From: Fibrobacter succinogenes
GTDB taxonomy: Bacteria > Fibrobacterota > Fibrobacteria > Fibrobacterales > Fibrobacteraceae
DNA: 44,749 nt
Assembly: GCA_902771595.1 (NCBI GenBank)
Contig: CACXXH010000011.1
Span: 1-44,749, forward strand
Reading direction: 5' to 3'
Positions within the stretch are counted from its first letter, which is position 1. Each line of letters begins with the position of its first letter. Shown in pieces: positions 40,120-44,749 of this stretch. The position numbers were made by a program, and so were the translations under genes. The notes under the pieces were generated by a model. The model was not told the DNA's origin and made no database searches. It was given only the letters and a program-made list of their open reading frames with translations.

Positions 40120-41598
40120 ATGAACGCAGAAATCGAGAAACGCCGCACTTTCGCCATCGTAAGCCACCCGGACGCGGGTAAGACGACCATCACCGAAAAG
40201 TTCCTGTGGTACGGGAACGTCATCCGCGAGGCGGGCCATGTTCGCGCCAAGGCAAACCGCAGCTACACGGTGAGTGACTGGATGAAGATAGAACAGCAGC
40301 GTGGTATTTCGGTTTCGAGTTCCGTGTTGAACTTCCCGTTCGAAGGCTGCATGTTCAACCTCGTCGATACCCCGGGGCACCAGGACTTCTGTGAAGACAC
40401 CTACCGTGCCCTGACTGCCGTGGATGCCGCCCTCGTGCTTATCGACAGCGTGAACGGCGTGGAAAAGCAGACCATCAAGCTCATGGACGTGTGCCGCATG
40501 CGCCACACCCCGATCATCACGTTCATCAACAAGATGGACCTCGATGGTCGCCACGTTTTTGACCTGCTCGATCAGATTGAAAATATTCTGCACATCAAGA
40601 CGGCCCCGTTCACCCTCCCGATTGGCGTGGGTAAGCTTTTCAAGGGCGTCTACTCCATCGCCGAGAACACGTTCCACACTTTCAACAAGGAAGAAGGCCA
40701 CCAGGAAATCATCCAGATGGAAGGCCCGGACGATCCGCGCCTCGTGGAAATGTGCGGCGAGAACTGGGTGAACCAGTTCAAGGAAGAATACGAGATGGTT
40801 ACCGGCGGTATGGACCCGTTCGACCACGAGAAGTTCCTGAAGGGCGAGATGTGCCCCGTGTTCTTCGGTTCTGCGGTGAACAACTTCGGCGTGCGCCAGC
40901 TGTTGAACGCTTTCGCGAAGCTCGCGCCGCCCCCGATGGTGCGCGAGACTGACAAGCGCCCGGTGAGCCCCGACGAAGACGCCTTCAGCGCGTTCGTCTT
41001 CAAGATCCAGGCCAACATGGACCCCAAGCACCGCGACCGTACGGCATTCCTGCGCATCTGCTCGGGTAGCTTTACCCGCGGTGAGAAGGTCTATCACGTT
41101 CGTACGGGCCGTGACATCCGCCTCGCCGCCCCGACGGCGTTCCTTGCGAAGGATAAGGAAGTCATCGACCACGCCTGGGCCGGCGACATCGTGGGTATCA
41201 ACGACCCGGGCCTCTTCCGCATCGGCGACACACTGACCGACGGCGAAAAGATGAACTTCACCGGCATCCCGGACTTCGCTCCGGAACACTTCGCCCGCGT
41301 TACTTTGTTGAACCCGCTTAAGAGCAAGCAGATGGCGAAGGGCCTCGCCGAACTGAGCGAAGAAGGCGCAACTCAGTTGTACGAACCGCTCAAGTCCGCA
41401 ATTCCGGTTATCGGTGTGGTGGGCCGTTGGGTCTCCGGCCCCGAGAAGGATGTCGCGAAGTTCGCCGACGAATATGCGATGGACTGCATGATGGACAAGG
41501 AACGTAACCTCGTGTGCCTCTTCCCGAACGAATACCGTCTGAACCTCGCCATCAAGAACTATGAGAACCTGACGTTTGCAGAAACTTCGCAGGGTTAG
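40120..41598 (+). CDS. prfC: Peptide chain release factor 3
   Basis: RF3 is the GTPase that removes RF1 or RF2 from the ribosome after peptide release. The 492-residue protein has the translational-GTPase G motifs: IVSHPDAGKTTITEKFL (G1), QQRGISVSSSV (G2 region), LVDTPGHQDFCEDTYRAL (G3) and FINKMDLDGR (G4). RF3-specific parts include YTVSDWMKIEQQRGISV, VYHVRTGRDIRLAAP and the C-terminal DEYAMDCMMDKERNLVCLFP. It is slightly shorter than the E. coli protein (529), mainly from small loops. The gene stands alone between the lipoprotein array and the DsbA-like gene and ends with a strong terminator. Confidence 0.96.
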   Translation: MNAEIEKRRTFAIVSHPDAGKTTITEKFLWYGNVIREAGHVRAKANRSYTVSDWMKIEQQRGISVSSSVLNFPFEGCMFNLVDTPGHQDFCEDTYRALTAVDAALVLIDSVNGVEKQTIKLMDVCRMRHTPIITFINKMDLDGRHVFDLLDQIENILHIKTAPFTLPIGVGKLFKGVYSIAENTFHTFNKEEGHQEIIQMEGPDDPRLVEMCGENWVNQFKEEYEMVTGGMDPFDHEKFLKGEMCPVFFGSAVNNFGVRQLLNAFAKLAPPPMVRETDKRPVSPDEDAFSAFVFKIQANMDPKHRDRTAFLRICSGSFTRGEKVYHVRTGRDIRLAAPTAFLAKDKEVIDHAWAGDIVGINDPGLFRIGDTLTDGEKMNFTGIPDFAPEHFARVTLLNPLKSKQMAKGLAELSEEGATQLYEPLKSAIPVIGVVGRWVSGPEKDVAKFADEYAMDCMMDKERNLVCLFPNEYRLNLAIKNYENLTFAETSQG

Positions 41599-41627
41599 CG
41601 ATTTGTTGTAAATTTTCATTTACCGGA

Positions 41628-41659
41628 AAACGGCGCTGTTTATTTACAGCGTCGTTTTT
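41628..41659 (+). terminator. Terminator after prfC
   Basis: AAACGGCGCTGT at 41628-41639 pairs with ACAGCGTCGTTT at 41646-41657 (one G:U) and the T-run continues to 41659. Confidence 0.88.
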
Positions 41660-41688
41660 AATATCCGTTGACCATTGGTGGCTTTTTA

Positions 41689-41727
41689 TATATTTCCTCC
41701 CATGTAGGGCAGGCTTCCGCCTGCTGT
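41689..41727 (+). promoter_or_regulatory. Promoter and leader hairpin of the DsbA-like gene
   Basis: TATATT at 41689-41694 predicts a start near 41701. The leader then has GCAGGC-TTCC-GCCTGC (41709-41724). TTGACC at 41668-41673 could be a -35 box, though the spacer is only 15 bases. Confidence 0.45.
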
Positions 41728-41753
41728 GAATTTTTAACATCAAAAGGAACAAC

Positions 41754-42488
41754 ATGAAACGTATCTCTATCGTCGCTATGGCAATTCTTACCGCCAGTCT
41801 CGTCGCCTGCAATCAGGCCGCCGCTGGTGGTTCATTCAACCAGCAGGCCCGCCTCGACTCCCTTGAAAAGGATTTCAACGTCCTCAAGGAAGAATTTGAG
41901 GTCATCAAGTATGCTCTCGACAAGCGCGGCATCTCCGTCGAACAGGCCCGTGCCGAAATGGAAGCCGACAACAAGGTCTGGGACATCCCCGACGAAGACA
42001 GCCCGGTTTTCGGCAACACCAAGAACCCGAAGCTCACCATTGTTGAATTCACCGAATTCCAGTGCCCGTACTGCTCTCGCATTGCTCCGACCATGAAGGA
42101 ACTCAATGCGAAGTACCCGGACAAGATCAAGTTCGTCTACAAGCACTTCCCGCTCAGCTTCCACGCCAACGCCAAGGCTGCCGCTGCCGCCTCTGTCGCT
42201 GCTCAGAAGCAGGGCAAGTTCTGGGAATTCCGTTACGCTCTCGCTCCGCATAGCCGTGAACTCTCCGACTCCATCTACGTTGCCGTCGCTACCGAAATCG
42301 GCCTCGACATCGAAAAGTTCAAGAAGGACATGGTTCTCGACTCCGCCATGGAAGCTCGCATCGACAAGGACTTCCAGTTGGGCGTGAAGGTCGGCGTGCA
42401 GGGCACCCCGAACTTCTACATCAACGGCAAGCGCCAGGACCGCTTCTCTCCGGACCTGGTCGAAAAGCTCCTCAAGGAAGCCAAGTAG
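41754..42488 (+). CDS. DsbA-family thiol-disulfide oxidoreductase, lipoprotein
   Basis: The 244-residue protein has a lipobox SLVAC (Cys19), a coiled-coil-like stretch (about 28-75, RLDSLEKDFNVLKEEFEVIK) and a thioredoxin/DsbA fold. The redox site is CPYC at residues 104-107 inside EFTEFQCPYCSRIAPTMKEL. The helical insert has FVYKHFPLSFHANAKAAAAA and the cis-Pro loop is GVQGTPNFYINGK. This pattern matches periplasmic DsbA/DsbG-like proteins with DsbA_2-type domains, which form or repair disulfides in exported proteins. Several secreted proteins here are rich in cysteine (the WMAENL domains and endonuclease I), which fits. The AAAAGGAA site precedes ATG 41754. Confidence 0.93.
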   Translation: MKRISIVAMAILTASLVACNQAAAGGSFNQQARLDSLEKDFNVLKEEFEVIKYALDKRGISVEQARAEMEADNKVWDIPDEDSPVFGNTKNPKLTIVEFTEFQCPYCSRIAPTMKELNAKYPDKIKFVYKHFPLSFHANAKAAAAASVAAQKQGKFWEFRYALAPHSRELSDSIYVAVATEIGLDIEKFKKDMVLDSAMEARIDKDFQLGVKVGVQGTPNFYINGKRQDRFSPDLVEKLLKEAK

Positions 42489-42495
42489 TGTTTTC

Positions 42496-42537
42496 AAGCG
42501 TGCACGCAATTTTAGCGGGCACGCTTTCGAATTTTGC
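42496..42537 (+). terminator. Probable terminator after the DsbA-like gene
   Basis: AAGCGTGC at 42496-42503 pairs with GCACGCTT at 42519-42526 around a 15-base loop. TTTCGAATTTTG follows, a weak T-run. Confidence 0.6.
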
Positions 42538-42587
42538 GTTAAAAGTTTAATTTCAAGAGAAACAATCACAAAACAAGGAAACGACAT

Positions 42588-44749
42588 ATGATCAAGCAAA
42601 CATTGAAAGTTGCGTCCGTCATCCTCCTGGGTGTCAGCGTGGCTGCAATGGCTCAGCCGAAGAAGCCGAAGACTGTCGTCTATAAGTTCTTCGACGAGCA
42701 GTATCGTCCGGGTGGTTTCGACTACTCCTACGGCGGCACAAGCAAGGGCGTGACCATCACGAAGGATGGCGGTTACAAGTCCAAGGCCGCTTTGAACATC
42801 AAGCTGGACCCGAAGGAATACTCCGGTGCATCCATCTGCTTGTACAACGAGTTCTTCGACCTGAACAAGTACATGCTTGATTCCAAGGTCGAATTTATGA
42901 TCAAGGGCAAGCACGGCGGCGAAGCCGTGAAGGTCGGCCTCCTCGACGAAGAAGTCAGCGATGGCAAGAAGACCCAGGTCGTGCTCCCGATGAACAAGTA
43001 CATTGAGGGCGGTGCCGTCACGACGGATTGGAAGAAGGTTTCCATTCCTCTCGTCGACTTCCCGGACCGTGGCCTCTACTGGGACAACACCCGCAAGTCC
43101 GAATTCCCGTCCCGTATCGACTGGGACAAGATTGCTGAAATCCGCTTCTCCATCGACAAGAGCGGCGCCAGCGAATTCGAAGTCTGGGTGGACAACATCG
43201 AAATCGTGAAGGGCAACAAGAAGGCTGCCCCGAAGAAGCAGATTGTCTACTGGGATGAAAACAACGACGTCATCGACGGCCCGAAGAACCCCGAAAAGCT
43301 CGACGGCAAGGTCAAGCCGGTGGCTAACGGTACGTTCTACTCCGACGGCCTCAAGGGCTTCAGCTACAGCTACGGTGGTCTTTCCGCCCAGCGCGAAGCT
43401 CAGTCCAAGACCCCGGGCAACAAGAACGTGCTCGCCCTCTACATCGACAACAACGACTGGTCCGGCGTGACCTACTCGCTCGGTGAAGGCAAGTACATCG
43501 ACCTTTCCAAGGTCCGCAACAAGGGCGGTCTCTACTTCTGGATCAAGGGTAAGCTCGGCGGCGAAAAGGTGTACGTCGGTATCCTCGACAACCAGGGCAA
43601 CGACATCAAGAGCCAGACCAAGGTCAGCCTGAACGACTGGATTGCTGGCGCCAAGGTCGGCACGGATTGGAAGCTCGTGAAGATTCCTCTGAAGAAGTTC
43701 GTCGACAAGGGTAAGGCTTGGGATGCTAACAAGCAGGCCGAAGTCGCCAAGGACGTGCAGTGGAACAAGATTCAGGAAATCCGCTTCTCCGTGGGCAAGG
43801 GTGAAAACCAGGGCGAACCGGGCAAGCCGGCTCCTGTGACCATCTTCGTCGACCAGATTACCTTCACCGAAACCATCGACTGGGTTGACCCGGATATCAA
43901 GTGGGACAACTGGAAGTCCAAGGCTCCGGACCTGGTCATCTCCGACTTCGAAGGCAAGTTCGCCAAGGACAAGTGGGAACCGTCTTTCGGTCCGAAGTCC
44001 AAGGCCGAAATCGAAATGCCGTACAAGAGCTCCAAGCTCGATGGCAACTCTCTCTTTATCAAGCACTTCGAAATGTCTGACTGGGTGGACTTCGTTCTTG
44101 ACTTCACCAAGAACACCGCCGCTCACGACGCCAAGCTCCGCGACTGGACCAACCACTGGGGCATTATGTTCGACGTCTACTCTGAACGTGCATGGCAGTC
44201 CATCACGGTCCAGGTCGGTGACGCCGGCAACGAGCTCTTCGTGTCCAACACCGGTGTGCCTCGCGGCCGTACCACTGTGATTGTTCCGTTCCGCACCTTC
44301 AGCAAGTTCCCGTACTACCAGCCGCCTAACGCGAAGGAAAACGGCGTGTTCGACCTGAAGAACGTCGTGTCCATCGACTTCAAACCGGGTGGAGAAGGTT
44401 CTAACGGCTCCTTCGAAATCGACAACATCAAGCTCACCAACCAGCGCGAAGTCAAGGCTGCCGCTCGTCCGGCTGTCGTGAAGGTCGACGTGAAGGGTAC
44501 CAGCGAAGTGATCAACCCGAACATCTCGGGCGGCCTCTTCGGTATCAACGCTGCCCTCTGGGATGGCGACATGCTTGACAATCCGAAGTTCAAGGTTCAG
44601 ACCCGCGACTTCGTGAAGCGCATCAACCACGGCATCATCCGTTACCCGGGTGGTCTCCGTGCCGATGACGACCACTGGAAGGAAATCCTCGACAACCACG
44701 ACTGGATGGTCGATACCGACGAATTCCTCGAATGGCTGAAGAAGACCGG
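42588..44749 (+). CDS. Cellulose-binding CBM11-like repeats with start of a GH51-like catalytic domain (runs off the right edge)
   Basis: About 720 residues are visible. A signal peptide (VASVILLGVSVAAMAQ) is followed by three related beta-sandwich modules: about 28-205, 222-425 and 440-625. Modules 1 and 2 share a pattern of 'G(F)(D/S)YSYGG', 'AL(N/Y)I', 'IKGK.GGE.V.VG.LD', 'TDWK...IPL' and 'EIRFS', as in CBM11/CIA30-type carbohydrate-binding domains. The last visible part, ISGGLFGINAALWDGDMLD and HGIIRYPGGLRADDDHW, resembles the start of a GH51 catalytic barrel. F. succinogenes is known to make a GH51 endoglucanase (EGF/Cel51A) with CBM11; this is probably that enzyme or a relative, but the catalytic acids are outside the window. 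AAGGAA precedes ATG 42588. Codon use is strongly biased, suggesting high expression. Confidence 0.82.
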   Translation, partial: MIKQTLKVASVILLGVSVAAMAQPKKPKTVVYKFFDEQYRPGGFDYSYGGTSKGVTITKDGGYKSKAALNIKLDPKEYSGASICLYNEFFDLNKYMLDSKVEFMIKGKHGGEAVKVGLLDEEVSDGKKTQVVLPMNKYIEGGAVTTDWKKVSIPLVDFPDRGLYWDNTRKSEFPSRIDWDKIAEIRFSIDKSGASEFEVWVDNIEIVKGNKKAAPKKQIVYWDENNDVIDGPKNPEKLDGKVKPVANGTFYSDGLKGFSYSYGGLSAQREAQSKTPGNKNVLALYIDNNDWSGVTYSLGEGKYIDLSKVRNKGGLYFWIKGKLGGEKVYVGILDNQGNDIKSQTKVSLNDWIAGAKVGTDWKLVKIPLKKFVDKGKAWDANKQAEVAKDVQWNKIQEIRFSVGKGENQGEPGKPAPVTIFVDQITFTETIDWVDPDIKWDNWKSKAPDLVISDFEGKFAKDKWEPSFGPKSKAEIEMPYKSSKLDGNSLFIKHFEMSDWVDFVLDFTKNTAAHDAKLRDWTNHWGIMFDVYSERAWQSITVQVGDAGNELFVSNTGVPRGRTTVIVPFRTFSKFPYYQPPNAKENGVFDLKNVVSIDFKPGGEGSNGSFEIDNIKLTNQREVKAAARPAVVKVDVKGTSEVINPNISGGLFGINAALWDGDMLDNPKFKVQTRDFVKRINHGIIRYPGGLRADDDHWKEILDNHDWMVDTDEFLEWLKKT

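Noticed and set aside
41832..44699. A 955-codon open frame on the minus strand opposite the DsbA-like and CBM11-like genes
   Set aside because: It spans two well-supported genes and their terminator, and the protein has low-complexity Val/Asp/Leu composition. It is a shadow of the strongly biased plus-strand codons.

Overview
The window looks like a chromosomal segment of a Fibrobacter species (F. succinogenes or a close rumen relative). The clearest signs are seven copies of the Fibrobacter-specific surface domain with the WMAENL core, spread over four lipoprotein genes; one very large three-part lipoprotein of a Fibrobacter paralogous family; Ser-rich linkers; and, at the right edge, a cellulase-type gene with CBM11-like modules leading into a GH51-like catalytic start. 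Identification is from recognised protein motifs only; no search was run.

Layout. 1-4977 (minus): 5' part of pheT, a DUF975-like membrane protein and the large FGE-like/propeller/SGNH-like lipoprotein. 5055-7828 (plus): riboflavin genes ribE-ribBA-ribH followed by nusB. 7821-14290: a glycosylation set with a DUF2723 membrane protein, a GtrB-like GT2, a Dpm1-like GT2, and a GT2 fused to membrane segments and a Rossmann-like tail. 14359-18217: a Trm112-like protein, a repetitive TPR protein and a PilT ATPase. 18358-22087: secreted endonuclease I, folC and xseA. 22284-24053: a lipoprotein coupled to an OmpA-type protein, then a solitary Phd/YefM antitoxin. 24054-24594: three hairpin repeats, then a leucine leader peptide with an attenuator ahead of leuA (24595-26169). 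26219-31510: surface proteins (a GLUG-repeat protein, a small membrane protein, two WMAENL lipoproteins). 31510-34209: an aminotransferase and a GT4 glycosyltransferase separated by hairpin repeats. 34246-34419: a strongly structured RNA, ahead of a membrane-anchored Arg/Asp-rich protein. 35223-37143: SlyD-like FKBP, a phosphoesterase and rlmH. 37163-40065: two more WMAENL lipoproteins. 40120-44749: prfC, a DsbA-like lipoprotein and the partial CBM11/GH51-like gene.

How it works together. Housekeeping genes (cofactor synthesis, translation, DNA repair) alternate with envelope genes that suit a fibre-attached cellulose degrader: surface lipoproteins, a glycosylation set, a pilus retraction motor and a cellulose-binding enzyme. 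Two kinds of non-coding signal stand out. One is a recurrent TATATT -10 box, which at several genes sits so close to the start codon that the mRNA should be leaderless. The other is small hairpin repeats with the same GAAG/AAGG-like loop but different stems; one such element lies in frame inside the aminotransferase.

The most interesting candidates for undescribed biology are the four-helix RNA at 34246-34419 and the leaderless leucine attenuator at 24363-24524. I saw no tRNA, rRNA, CRISPR array, transposase or prophage gene.
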